Source: Rhynchopus euleeides (Eukaryota > Euglenozoa > Diplonemea > Diplonemida > Diplonemidae). From it: a DNA stretch of 64,000 nucleotides. The first letter of the stretch is position 1. Every line of letters begins with the position of its first letter. Of this stretch, positions 32,300 through 41,171 are shown piece by piece. Location of the stretch: positions 1,736,001 to 1,800,000 of the forward strand of contig OY723264.1 of assembly GCA_963210315.1 (NCBI GenBank), in the 5' to 3' direction. The notes below the pieces were generated by a model. It was given only the letters and a program-made list of their open reading frames with translations. It made no database searches and had not been told where the DNA came from. The translations under genes were made by a program, and so were the position numbers.

Positions 32300-32480
32300 T
32301 AATAGTTGACATGCAAGTATTATACTTGTATTTTTACTTGATATACATGTATTTTACATGTATATTTCAGGCATATACATGTATTATACATGTATAATAG
32401 TTGACATGCAAGTATTATACATGTATAATACATGTATATACTTGTAGTTATACATGTAAAATTTACAAGATCCCACCGTG

Positions 32481-33615
32481 CACCCCCACACCCCCCCCCC
32501 CCCTCCGCCCTGGAGATATCCAGCCACTCGCATTTTGTTCCAAGAAGAGGGTGGTGGCAACGGGGGAGGGGCGGGCGGTGGGGTCTGCAGATTTATTGTT
32601 TCAATTCAAAGCGCCCCTCAACAGCAAAAACCAGTAGGCCGGGGGAGCTGTTATTTCACAGCTTGAAAATTTGCCCCCGGTATAGAGAGAGGGTGGATTT
32701 CCTCACCGTTGAAAGTGAACAGAATGGGGGGAAGGGGGGGGGGGTACGACTTTCCTGCCACAAGACAAAAGTAGAACGTGCAGGATAAGCTTGCACTTTA
32801 GAGCAAGCCACCCCAAGCTTAACCACCCCAAAAGTGAAGGATTTCCTTCAGATCGCACCGCCTGCCCCTTCCTATATCAGAGGCTGTGGCAGAGCGGGTG
32901 ATACCTCTCTCGTTCCGGCACGTAGTATTTGTTTTGCACGGGAAGGGAAACGCTTGCATAGAAAAAAAGACAGGACTGCCAGACTGCTGGGCTGGCCTGC
33001 TGTCCGTATTCCCTTCTCTGTTGGAGGGTTGAATGCAACAGCAGTCACAGGGGACAGGGGTGCCAGGGGTCAGATTTTGTGCTGGAGTGAGTGGTATGTG
33101 ACAGTGCGAATCCGGGAGGAATGCCACCACGCAGCAAGGCGTGGGGGAGGGTGTTCTCATGGAGGGGTCACTCGAATCAACTTCGCAGTGTGTTGTGGTG
33201 CGGTGAAGTGTAGGTAGCTTTAGGTTGCAGCACCCCGACACCCTGGCCCTGAAATCCGGTGCAGGGTAGAATGAGCCGGGGGGGATGGCCTGCCTTTCAT
33301 TCCGCTAATTTTGTTTTCATACCGTGGGTGCTACAGTGTACAGTCCCTTCCCAGCAGTCCTTGTTTTTTTTCAAAGAAATAGCAGGGTTTGAGAAGCTCC
33401 GTTCATTACCGTCCCGAGGAACAGATATTTTTAGGACGCTGCCCCCCCCCCCCCCCGGAGCCCACCCCTCCATCCCACCCCGCTCCCCACCCTGTTTGCC
33501 CTGCCCAAACCCTGCCCCTACCCCACGTGTGTTTCTGACGTGCCCTGCACCACTTGGCCGGGCACATATCCCCCTCCCTCGGGCCCCACCACCCCACCCC
33601 ACTCCAGGAAGCAGC
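32481..33615. other. Spacer upstream of the dehydrogenase gene
   Basis: G- and C-runs and unrelated short frames. A pyrimidine-rich stretch at about 33430-33600 precedes the start codon at 33616 and could hold a splice acceptor or core promoter, but no specific signal can be named. Confidence 0.4.
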
Positions 33616-34374
33616 ATGGCCCACCGCGTCGCGCTCGTCACCGGGGCCTCCCGTGGCATCGGCAACGCGGTAGCCCGGAAGCTCGCCTCCGCAGGCAGGC
33701 GGGTTGTCTGCTGCGGGAGGGATGCCGCCACGCTCGCCCCTGCTGTGGCGGAGCTGAACGCCGCATTCCCCCACGCGGGTGGGCTGCACCTGCCGTGCGT
33801 CGTTCCCGACTTCACCGACGGCCTGCCCAGGGCAGCCGCCGAGGCGCTGGTGAAGGGCGCTGCGGCAGAAGCGGGGGTGGGGATCGACAGCGTCGCCCAC
33901 TGCGCAGGCATCACACACTCTGCCCTGCTGCTGCGCTCCGGCGAGAGCGACCTGCCACGGCTGCTGAATGTCAACGTCACTGCCCCGGTGGAGCTGACGC
34001 GTGCCGTTCTGCGGCACGGCGGGATGCTGAGGTCTGGTGGCGGTGTGTGCTTCGTCGGGAGTGTCGTCGGGCAGCAGGGGCACCAGGGCCAGGTCGCATA
34101 TGCTGCGTCGAAGTCTGCTCTGGTCGGTGTGGCGAAGTCTCTCAGCAAGGAGTACGGCGCGTCCAACCTGCGTGCAAATGTTGTGGCCCCGGGGTTCATC
34201 GACACAGCGATGACGGCCTCGCTCCCTGAGGCACAGAAGGCGGCTGTGGTGCAGGCCACTGCCCTGCGCAGGTTCGGCTCAGCTGAGGAGGTTGCGGAGG
34301 CGGTGTACTTCGCCCTCACGCATCCCTTCTTCACCGGGCAGGTGCTGCAGGTTGACGGTGGGCTAGCCCTGTAG
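33616..34374 (+). CDS. Short-chain dehydrogenase/reductase, FabG/CBR4-like
   Basis: Predicted 252-residue, single-exon protein. It starts MAHRVALVTGASRGIG, giving the Rossmann nucleotide-binding motif TGxxxGIG at residues 9-16. A catalytic Ser lies near residue 149 (CFVGSVVG), and the YxxxK pair is Tyr162 and Lys166 (VAYAASKSALVG). A NAG-like CAG motif occurs in HCAGITHSALL, and the C-terminal loop FFTGQVLQVDGGLAL is typical. Length and motifs match NAD(P)H-dependent 3-oxoacyl-ACP reductases and carbonyl reductase 4, so fatty-acid or quinone reduction is likely. The upstream in-frame codons to 33259 are not part of it: MAHR is the start that fits the family. Third positions are very GC-rich, as in the other host genes. 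The exact substrate cannot be told. Confidence 0.9.
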   Translation: MAHRVALVTGASRGIGNAVARKLASAGRRVVCCGRDAATLAPAVAELNAAFPHAGGLHLPCVVPDFTDGLPRAAAEALVKGAAAEAGVGIDSVAHCAGITHSALLLRSGESDLPRLLNVNVTAPVELTRAVLRHGGMLRSGGGVCFVGSVVGQQGHQGQVAYAASKSALVGVAKSLSKEYGASNLRANVVAPGFIDTAMTASLPEAQKAAVVQATALRRFGSAEEVAEAVYFALTHPFFTGQVLQVDGGLAL

Positions 34375-35028
34375 GGTGGTCGGGTGTGGGCGGGGGGAGG
34401 GGTTGTGGCAGATTTTTCTTGGGTGAAGTCCTTCAGTTTTCTAACCTCCCCGAAGAGGCACGTTATTGCGTTCTCTGTTCTCTACCCTCTTCCAGGTGCC
34501 CCTCCCTCCCCCTCGTGCCGCCTGCCCCCGTCTACCGCCAGTGCCCACTTCCCCTGGTGGTTGCTGCCTTGAATGCATGGTGCAGCTTGAGTACTCCTTC
34601 CGGCACTGCATATGATGAACCTCGGCATCGAAGAAGCGTGCATCATCACAGTGTAGTGATTCCGTGCCCCACAGGGCACACTGGGGTCGTGGGCACAGCC
34701 ACCGCCCCAGTGTGGGCAGTACGACCCGATTCCTAGGAGAGGCATCCCAGTAACCGTCCCAAGGCATCGAGGTGGTAGGGTGTGCTTTGATGCATGCCCC
34801 ATCCCCCCCTGCCCTCCTATTCACACAGAAGGTCTGATCCGGTGCACTCATCCCCTCCCGTCAGCGCCCCCGCCCCAGCCACAAATCTCCAACTTTGGAC
34901 CAGCCCGCATTTCTTCTTTCAGACTATCCGGGTTGCATCCCGGGCTGCATGAGGCCCCAGCAACCAATGCCCTCTGCCGCCACCCCCACCCCCCCTTGGC
35001 AGACACACACAGACCACCTGGAGGCAAC
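34375..35028. other. Intergenic spacer
   Basis: About 650 bases between two plus-strand genes. It is pyrimidine-rich near 34490-34560 and 34800-34880; no gene or named signal was seen. Confidence 0.5.
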
Positions 35029-35889
35029 ATGCCGATCTGCTGTATCGGTGGGATCTGCATCCCATGGAACATTCTGTTCCCGCTGTTCTGCATCGTCCTC
35101 CGCCCTGTGTACAAGGTGCTCCCCAGTGTGATGCAGTCGAAGCTTGACGTGGTGTATGCCTACATCATGTGGCTGATTGACTACGTGACACCCAGCTTCC
35201 TCAAGAAGAAGAAGAAGGACAAGGATGGCAAGAGCTGCTGCGACAAGGACACACCAGGCGCCACAGGGAAAAGCGCCGCATCATTCGATCGTGGTAGCAT
35301 GGTGGTAATGCAGGAGGAACACTGCCTGATGGAGATGAAGGCGTCCGGCCCGACGCTGCTCTACTTCACCGCCGTGTGGTGTGCGCCCTGCGGCAGGGTG
35401 AAACCCCACGTATGTTGCCCTGCCCTGCTGGGTTGTCGCCGTGTGGGGGCCCTTGCAGCCTTCCTCAAAAGAATCCATTCCACACCCGGGTGTTGTTGGC
35501 CCATGTTTCTTTTCGTTTCAGGAAGGCTGCACATTATGGTTGCGCTTCTCAGCAGCTCATTCAACAAGTTATCAATGCCCATGGGGGTAGGAACTTGCTA
35601 CGGTTGCCGGGTTCTTTTGTTTTGTCTGCGCAGCAAGCAGGCACTGGGGGGGGACAGAACCTTTGTCACACAACACCCTTCTCTGTTTGCACAGGTTGCG
35701 TCTCTTGCGAGCGAGACGGATCTGCTCGTGGTGGCCGTCGATGTCGACGAACACGATGACGTGTCTGCTGAGCACCGCGTGTCTCTGATGCCGACATTCG
35801 TCCTCTTCGAGGATGGCAAAGAGGTGTCGAGGTCCACAGGCGAGAAGGGCTTGGAGTCCTTCGACTTCACAAAGTACAAGTCGAAATAG
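35029..35889 (+). CDS. Membrane-anchored thioredoxin-domain protein (two exons)
   Basis: Proposed exons 35029-35409 and 35695-35889 give 191 residues. The intron starts GTATGT and ends CACAG; it is 285 bases long (divisible by three) and has no stop in frame. The N-terminus MPICCIGGICIPWNILFPLF is Cys-rich and hydrophobic to about residue 60 and ends in KKKKKDKDGK, somewhat like the short UPF0729/C18orf32 proteins. The thioredoxin fold follows: LLYFTAVWCAPCGRVKPH with the active-site pair Cys118-Cys121, then after the splice VASLASETD, VAVDVDEHDD, and the cis-proline loop LMPTFVLFEDGKE (Pro160). The WCAPC site predicts disulfide reductase activity, anchored at a membrane. Internal AG/GT pairs at about 35521 and 35585 could define an extra exon, but joining the outer exons best fits the family. 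Confidence 0.8.
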   Translation: MPICCIGGICIPWNILFPLFCIVLRPVYKVLPSVMQSKLDVVYAYIMWLIDYVTPSFLKKKKKDKDGKSCCDKDTPGATGKSAASFDRGSMVVMQEEHCLMEMKASGPTLLYFTAVWCAPCGRVKPHVCCPALLGCRRVGALAAFLKRIHSTPGCCWPMFLFVSGRLHIMVALLSSSFNKLSMPMGVGTCYGCRVLLFCLRSKQALGGDRTFVTQHPSLFAQVASLASETDLLVVAVDVDEHDDVSAEHRVSLMPTFVLFEDGKEVSRSTGEKGLESFDFTKYKSK

Positions 35890-35939
35890 CGCTTATTCGG
35901 CTAAGGTGCCCCCCCCCCCCCCCCGCTGCAAGATATATG

Positions 35940-36121
35940 CACGGCGCTGAAGTAAATTACATTACAAGTGGTTTTACATGTAAAATTACAAGTGAAAAAT
36001 GGTTACAAGTGCCACTTGTAAAATTACAAGTACCACTTGTAAAATTACAAGTGCCACTTGTAACTTTTACAAGTGGTACTTGTAATTTTACATGTAAATG
36101 ACATGTGCCACTTGTCATCTC
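35940..36121. repeat. Left inverted-repeat array of element A
   Basis: Dense ACAAGTGCCACTTGTAA, ACAAGTACCACTTGT and TTTTACATGTAAA words; mirrored at 39017-39225. Such arrays are usual binding sites for the accessory DNA-binding protein in CACTA-type elements. Confidence 0.9.
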
Positions 36122-36287
36122 CGCGGTTTCCTTCATACTCTACACTGTGAGGGGGGGTTTTTTGGCAAGCGGAGTGGCAAGGAGGGGGGAGAAATGACCA
36201 GCAAACGGTGGGAGTGCAATGCAACAGCTGTCGAGATCGGATCGAGTGGACTGATTGCATTTTGTGCCGACGACGAGTCTCATTTTT

Positions 36288-38033
36288 TCAGACTGCAGGG
36301 TGTTCGTCCGACATGTGCCTATCCCTCAGTTCTTGTGAAGCAAACTCCTGCAGACACACAGGGCAGGTCGTGATGTCCAGCTCATCCTGGTGGACGTAGA
36401 GGGCGTGTTGGCTAAGTCCACTTCTGAACACCGTTTTCTCACACAAGGGGCAAGACACTCGACATTCACACTGCGCCCTCGGCCGGTGTTGCCCGTCGTA
36501 GTGGGCGTAGAGCCCGTAAACCCGCGCGAAGCTCTTGTCAGGGCAAACAACGCAGCTATACTCTTCTGTGGCGGATGTCTCGTCGCCATCATCATCATCA
36601 TCATCACCAGCCTCGCCGCTATTGCCGTCACTCGCAAGGTTGCCGCCATCACCAGCCTCCTCCCCGTCGGTGGTTCCTTGTGCAGGGGGCGTCACCTCCG
36701 TCACCTCCCAGGGTTCTTCGTCACAGATGCAAACCAGGAAAACATCGCCGTTGTTGCCGGGTTCTGCCTGAAATGTTTGTCCGTGACCATCTCTGCGGCG
36801 CACATGTGACCCGAGGCCAAGTTTGTCCAAGCGGACCACCAATTGACGAGCAGCCTTGAGCCACGTATCATTGTGAGTGATCACACACCTGCACAGGCGC
36901 ATGGAATCGTAAGATAATATTTGGGGCCGCTCGCCGATGGTAGGAGTCAGTGGAGGCACTTTGCGCACGGTATTTTCATCCGTCAAGTGTTTCTGTTTCA
37001 GTTCATAGATCTGCAGATCACGCTCCATCGTCTGCGGGGATCCCCCACGTGTCCACCTCTTGCGCTCACCGTTGCCCTGTTCGAAGAGCTCGTCGGAGAC
37101 GGTGACCCTGTGCGCATCCTGCTCATCAAACCAGTGTTCGAGAGAATGAGCATATGCCGAGCGAGTGATCCCGGGATTTGCCCACTCCAACAAGAAAATC
37201 AGCACATGATAGCTGATCACAGCGAATAGAAAATCTTTGCGGCAGGAACCTGTTGAGAAGTATCGCACTGGTATGTCTTGGTCGCGGAAGAAGATCAGCG
37301 ATTGCATTGCGCAGCACAATGTCCGCTGATTCCCCACGGTGATGGCCTTCAAAGCAGCGAGTATCTCTCTTGCGTGCTTCCCAGTGAAATTTTTGCCCAC
37401 TTTTCCAAGGATGGTTTCCTCCACCACTTTTGATCCCGGCAGCGTACGTAGAATGAGGCGCATGACACCTTTCGTGTCGTGAAGGGGGGGCGTCACGGTG
37501 TAGACAGGATTCGAGAATTTTGAAGCGATGCTACAAGTGAATCCTGCGGCATCCATCTCTTGGATACTACAGCGGTGGCAGTCATGCAGGTACTCCAAAC
37601 GCTCGTCGATTCCTGTAAGGCAGAAGGCAGAACGATGCCCTGTCCCACCTACACCTTTGAAGAGTGACCACAACTCTAAGTGGTCACCCCCAATCCGGAA
37701 CTGGGTGATGGAAAAGGAGCAAGGCCCCTTCGTGAAGGTCCCCTTCTGAACTGCCACAATCTGCCCCAAGGCATGGAGCATCCACCATTCGTAGAACAGG
37801 GGCTTGTGGCGGTCACACACTGTCAGAAAGCGGGACGCGGTGATCCCGTCCGTCAATGCGATTGCCAGTCGCTGCCTGCTCTTTCCTTGAAGGCTACCGG
37901 GTGTGTAGCCATCACCCGTGACCATGACTGTTGGTGGGGGGCGACCCGAGCGGATGGGAAAGCCCTCAGCAGAAACTCGAGGCACCCCCGCATGTTCCCC
38001 AGCAGAGAGGGCGTCATCAGCCGGAGGGGAGCT
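36288..38033 (-). CDS. Transposase-like protein with C-terminal zinc fingers (element A)
   Basis: A stop-free frame of about 580 codons ending at 36288; no ATG lies near its upstream limit, so the true start is probably in the overlapping frame at 37853-38233, reached by a short intron or frame change. Features: VMVTGDGYTPG and, about 80 residues on, RIGGDHLELWSLFKG followed by GGTGHRSAFC, a pattern of two spaced aspartates seen in RNase H-type transposases. Next come TPPLHDTKGVMRLIL, a basic middle, an acidic run of about eight aspartates, and three C2H2-type zinc fingers (CVVCPDKSF...H, CPLCEKTVF...H, CPVCLQEFA...H). A homologous fragment lies at 63725-64000. Likely binds the ends and cuts DNA; the superfamily is not recognised. 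Confidence 0.65.
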   Translation of the reverse strand, partial: SSPPADDALSAGEHAGVPRVSAEGFPIRSGRPPPTVMVTGDGYTPGSLQGKSRQRLAIALTDGITASRFLTVCDRHKPLFYEWWMLHALGQIVAVQKGTFTKGPCSFSITQFRIGGDHLELWSLFKGVGGTGHRSAFCLTGIDERLEYLHDCHRCSIQEMDAAGFTCSIASKFSNPVYTVTPPLHDTKGVMRLILRTLPGSKVVEETILGKVGKNFTGKHAREILAALKAITVGNQRTLCCAMQSLIFFRDQDIPVRYFSTGSCRKDFLFAVISYHVLIFLLEWANPGITRSAYAHSLEHWFDEQDAHRVTVSDELFEQGNGERKRWTRGGSPQTMERDLQIYELKQKHLTDENTVRKVPPLTPTIGERPQILSYDSMRLCRCVITHNDTWLKAARQLVVRLDKLGLGSHVRRRDGHGQTFQAEPGNNGDVFLVCICDEEPWEVTEVTPPAQGTTDGEEAGDGGNLASDGNSGEAGDDDDDDGDETSATEEYSCVVCPDKSFARVYGLYAHYDGQHRPRAQCECRVSCPLCEKTVFRSGLSQHALYVHQDELDITTCPVCLQEFASQELRDRHMSDEHPAV

Positions 38034-38233
38034 TCATGCTTTACGAGGAGGGGGTATGAAAGCCCCATCGAGATCCCTGTCTCTCTGCGAACGAGTGAGC
38101 CCAGCCGTTCACAGTCGCGCAGAGACATGCTCAACTCTGCCCTGTGTTGTCGAATGATTTCACCGATTTCTGCTTGAATCCACAAAATGCGGAGGCGGCA
38201 CAACGAGCGAGTCGCTGTATTCACCTGGCTCAC
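37853..38233 (-). CDS. Probable N-terminal part of the element A transposase
   Basis: An ATG-started frame of 126 codons (MSQVNTATRSLCRLRILWIQ ...) that overlaps the start of the long frame in another phase. Its middle, IIRQHRAELSMSLRDCERLG, is helical and basic and looks like real protein. After about residue 85 it turns into the shadow of the long frame. An exon junction or frame change near 37990-38030 would connect the two. It also overlaps the 3' end of the accessory gene by about 70 bases. Confidence 0.4.
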   Translation of the reverse strand: MSQVNTATRSLCRLRILWIQAEIGEIIRQHRAELSMSLRDCERLGSLVRRETGISMGLSYPLLVKHEAPLRLMTPSLLGNMRGCLEFLLRAFPSARVAPHQQSWSRVMATHPVAFKERAGSDWQSH

Positions 38234-38909
38234 ACTGGTCCGAAGGACGGTCCCTGTAGAAGGTGTAGGCGACCTGCACCCCTTCCAGCGTCGCCGTCAC
38301 CAGCTTGGTGAAGCCATTCTCGACGATGACGCTATAGTAGCGCCCGGTCTCCTGGTCGTGCACGCCCACAACGATGTGCTGCAGCGCCGCCACCGCCGCC
38401 ACTGCCTTATGCTTCGGACGCGTCTCGGATGTGGAGGCTTGTGCCGATGCCTTGTACATCTTGACCATATCCATGCTGTCCAGGTCCTCCACCACCAGCT
38501 TGAGGCGCGCGAAACCCTCCGACTTCTTCTGCGTTGGCGTGGGGAAGGGCTTCAGCGCGATGCCGTGGATGGCCATCTCACGGTTTCCTTCGATCCGAAC
38601 CGTGTACAGGTCGCCGGAAACATCCTTCAGCGACTTGTAGGAAGCCAGTGCATCGTATTTGTGTTTCAGCACCTTTGTTATCACTCCAGTCTTGGGGGGG
38701 TTGGTGGTCACCAGCACCTTCTGCAGCATCTCCTTCAACACCGTGTGTTTTAACACCTCCCCCGTCTTCCTGGTGGTGTACAGGGCCACAAAGTCCTCCA
38801 CAAGCTGCTGCAGCTGGCTTTCATGCCGCTCATCCTCCTTCCCCAGATCACCGCTCTTCGTCCGCTTGCTGTTGCGCGTCGGTGTTGTGGTTGCCGTTCT
38901 CTTGCTCAT
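38160..38909 (-). CDS. Basic accessory protein of element A
   Basis: A 249-residue frame from the ATG at 38909. The N-terminus is MSKRTATTTPTRNSKRTKSG, rich in Lys, Arg and Thr and likely a nuclear-localisation or DNA-binding tail. Then comes LVEDFVALYTTRKTGEVLKH followed by TVLKEMLQKVL, which aligns by eye with the protein at 63097-63477 (IVHDFCTAFPVKKGGSVLTL ... LLATVL). The C-terminal half (YTVRIEGNREMAIHGIALKP, VVGVHDQETGRYYSVIVENG) looks beta-rich. No known domain is recognised. It begins about 315 bases inside the right tip and comes first in the two-gene order, the place an end-binding protein takes in CACTA elements. Confidence 0.65.
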   Translation of the reverse strand: MSKRTATTTPTRNSKRTKSGDLGKEDERHESQLQQLVEDFVALYTTRKTGEVLKHTVLKEMLQKVLVTTNPPKTGVITKVLKHKYDALASYKSLKDVSGDLYTVRIEGNREMAIHGIALKPFPTPTQKKSEGFARLKLVVEDLDSMDMVKMYKASAQASTSETRPKHKAVAAVAALQHIVVGVHDQETGRYYSVIVENGFTKLVTATLEGVQVAYTFYRDRPSDQCEPGEYSDSLVVPPPHFVDSSRNR

Positions 38910-39016
38910 GTTGGAGGTGCAAAGGTCCTTTTGTAAGTGAGGGTGTGTGTGTGCAGCAGGGCATGTGCTGGTCTGGGGTCGCGGGGGATAAACAAATGGA
39001 ACAACACAGCTCGCCA

Positions 39017-39225
39017 GTGTTAAGGAAAGCTCGTAAATAACAAGTGGCACATGTCATTTACATGTAATTTTACAAGTGGCACATGTAATTTTACATGTAC
39101 CACTTGTAAAATTTACAAGTGGCACATGTAATTTTACAAGTGCCACTTGTAAATTTACATGTAAAAATTTTTACATGTAAACCACTTGTAAAACCACTTG
39201 TAACAGTGGTTACTTCAGCGCCGTG
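39017..39225. repeat. Right inverted-repeat array of element A
   Basis: Words ACAAGTGGCACATGT, TTACATGTAAA and CCACTTGTAA, reverse complement of the left array in content; the tip reads TTACTTCAGCGCCGTG. The transcription start of the accessory gene must lie in or just beyond it. Confidence 0.9.
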
Positions 39226-39641
39226 TGCGGCAGCGGTCCACTGCTGAAATGGAACCAATCCGAACAGAAACACAGTCGTGTCATGCCCTTCGCCTTACAG
39301 AGGCCATGACACACGGGAGCCTCGTGGCGAGCCTAGCTGCACAGTGGCCTGGTCGGAACCCTAGCCAGCCTGGCCAGGCCTTGGGGTTGGTGTCGTGTAT
39401 TCCGCGTCGATATTCTTCGCCGTTGTCGTCGTGGTGTGTTCTCAGCATTTCGCCCACCCCCCCACCACTCCCACCTACCCCTCTTCCTTGTCATGATATG
39501 CAGAGTTTAAGCAGCGAAGCTTGTCTCTCTCGCACCAACCCCCCGAACACCCCGTGTGCCACATCCACGCCCCACACCACACGGCCTCCAGACGCCCCTC
39601 TCCGGGGCAGGGGAAAAAATACCCCCCTCCCCCGCCACAAG

Positions 39642-41171
39642 ATGGGGACCCGCGACATGTCGCTGAAGCATATAAACAGAGGGATACTGTCGATGACCCA
39701 CGCCCTGACACCTGTGGGCACTAAGAGGGCTGATATTATTGAGCAGACGTATCTGCATAATAAGATGAAGGCATTCAAGAGGGACGAGGTGAAGCAACCG
39801 CCGAACCTCACCCTGGGGGAGGTGAAAACATCGCTGTACGGCACGCCATACCACAGGGAGGCGGGTGATGTCAGCCACCGGTTTGATTTGGGCACGACGG
39901 AGGATCTCGTCCCCCTTGCCCACTCCGTCCGCACCGCGAAGGACAAGGCGATCATCGGCAAGGTCATGAAAACCTTCAGCAACGACGCCCGCAACATCCC
40001 ACTCCTTTCGAAGAAGGAGCTCAAGCGGGTCCTCAAGGCGATGGGCATCCTCCCCACCTCCGATAGCCACGACCAGCTGGTGCACCTCGTCACACGAGCC
40101 CTGGGGAAGGGGGCCATCTCGGGGGGGGCCGTCGTGCTGCAGGAGGCGAAGCCGCGGGGGCAGGCGGACCTCTCCCCAGCAGCGCACCGCCAACAGAAGC
40201 GGGTGGGTCCATCCGCTTCCTCGGAGGCCCAGGCCCCGCCGCACGGCAGGCGTGGGGGCAAGCGGGGGGCGTTTCCAGAAGAGGCGTTGCGCGAGATTGA
40301 CTCCATCGGGACGCTCCCCGCTGTGAAGTATGACAGCAACAGCGTGGTTCCGCTCGCGCGTGCAAACCCTGCGCGTGTCAGGCTCTCGATGCCTGGCACT
40401 GACAGCCTCATCATCGCAAACCTCTCAGAGACGATGGCAATCCAGGCAGGCGGTGCGCGTGTCTACGCAATATTCCGCCGCCGCCCCGCCAGCACCCGCG
40501 CGGAGGACGGGGGCGAGCTGGGAGGGCAGTGGAGCCCCTCCGTTGCAAACCCCACCTACACCATCCCACCGGGTGTGGTCATCCCTCCGGGTTCCGTCCT
40601 GCAGATCTTCTGCGGGGGGCGGGCCGAGCGCTACGCCGGCGTGACGCCGGACATCCCCGTTCCGTGGCAGAAGCTGTGTTGGGACCACAGGAATAACTAC
40701 CTCAGGGCGTGTTGGGGGGTTGCTCTGCACGAGCCAAGCGGTTCGCGGAACCAGCTTGTTGCGCGGCATGTCCTGTTGGATAGGGGGAACGCCGACCGGC
40801 TTGCAGCGCAGTCACGCCTGAAGGAGGACAGCGCCCAGCATGCAGGCTCCCCCTCCCGTGTGTTGGCGGATTTTCTCGAGGAGGTGGATGGGGCGTGCCG
40901 GAGGGACGCGGCTGCCATGGATGCGGAGCACTGCGAGGAGGGGTATGGGGAGGGTGACCCGGACTGTGCGTTGCCGCTGCAGCCCGACTACCGGCATCAC
41001 GCGGAGGGGGTGAGGGCGATGGCGGCGCGGCACCCTGCAGTGCCTGCGGGGAGGCGGCTGAGGCATCCGTCGGAGCAGGGGATTGTGCGTGGTGCGGAGG
41101 GGCTTTCCGCCGTCAACAGCGTTGTTACCTTCAACAATCAGACGTACCGCCCGGCGGCGTCGTCGGCGTAG
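39642..41171 (+). CDS. Lamin-tail-domain-like protein
   Basis: A 509-residue single-exon frame from MGTRDMSLKHINRGILSMTH; the frame is open upstream but there it is proline/threonine-rich spacer, so this ATG (or the one at 39657) is preferred. Residues about 246-370 have the order of an Ig-fold lamin-tail domain: DSLIIANLSETMAIQ, a short strand ARVYAIFRRRP, YTIPPGVVIPPGSVLQIFCG, a tryptophan followed by a turn (LCWDHRNNYLRACWG) and VALHEPSGSRN. In lamins this reads as N-x-S, a tail strand, L-x-P-G-x-x-V-x-I, W and a NxxGE turn. The N-terminal part has a helical LSKKELKRVLKAMGILPTSD. There is no long coiled coil, so it is not a classical lamin. Nuclear or envelope role is inferred only. Confidence 0.5.
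   Translation: MGTRDMSLKHINRGILSMTHALTPVGTKRADIIEQTYLHNKMKAFKRDEVKQPPNLTLGEVKTSLYGTPYHREAGDVSHRFDLGTTEDLVPLAHSVRTAKDKAIIGKVMKTFSNDARNIPLLSKKELKRVLKAMGILPTSDSHDQLVHLVTRALGKGAISGGAVVLQEAKPRGQADLSPAAHRQQKRVGPSASSEAQAPPHGRRGGKRGAFPEEALREIDSIGTLPAVKYDSNSVVPLARANPARVRLSMPGTDSLIIANLSETMAIQAGGARVYAIFRRRPASTRAEDGGELGGQWSPSVANPTYTIPPGVVIPPGSVLQIFCGGRAERYAGVTPDIPVPWQKLCWDHRNNYLRACWGVALHEPSGSRNQLVARHVLLDRGNADRLAAQSRLKEDSAQHAGSPSRVLADFLEEVDGACRRDAAAMDAEHCEEGYGEGDPDCALPLQPDYRHHAEGVRAMAARHPAVPAGRRLRHPSEQGIVRGAEGLSAVNSVVTFNNQTYRPAASSA

Larger units (their letters stand above)
26374..32480. mobile_element. Non-autonomous CACGG-family DNA transposon, heavily invaded
   Basis: Both tips read CACGGTGGGATCTTGTAAAT going inward, and about 180 bp of terminal inverted repeat is nearly identical once insertions are set aside. 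The repeats are built from TACATGTA and TAATACTTGCATG words. The left repeat is cut by TA-flanked elements at 26419-26751, 26841-27229 and 27295-27627, and the right repeat by 28744-32299. The uncut arm shows the empty site for the left insertions. What remains inside (about 27628-28465) has no transposase, only two H modules. Flanks show no clear duplication (CG against CA). Confidence 0.85.
35940..39225 (-). mobile_element. Complete CACGG-family DNA transposon with two genes (element A)
   Basis: Inverted ends start CACGGCGCTGAAGTAA at both tips, followed by arrays of ACAAGTGGCAC, TTACATGTAA and CCACTTGTAA words over about 180-200 bp on each side. TG occurs just outside both tips, a possible 2-bp target duplication. 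Two minus-strand genes fill the inside: first a basic accessory protein (38909-38160), then a zinc-finger transposase-like protein (about 38033-36288). The same order, with related proteins, is seen at 62824-64000. Terminal CAC, subterminal repeat arrays, two genes and a short duplication recall CACTA/CMC elements, but the protein is not one I can assign to that superfamily. Confidence 0.8.

Noticed and set aside
33297-34334. 345-codon minus-strand frame opposite the dehydrogenase gene
   Set aside because: Shadow of a GC-rich gene; the plus strand carries all family motifs.
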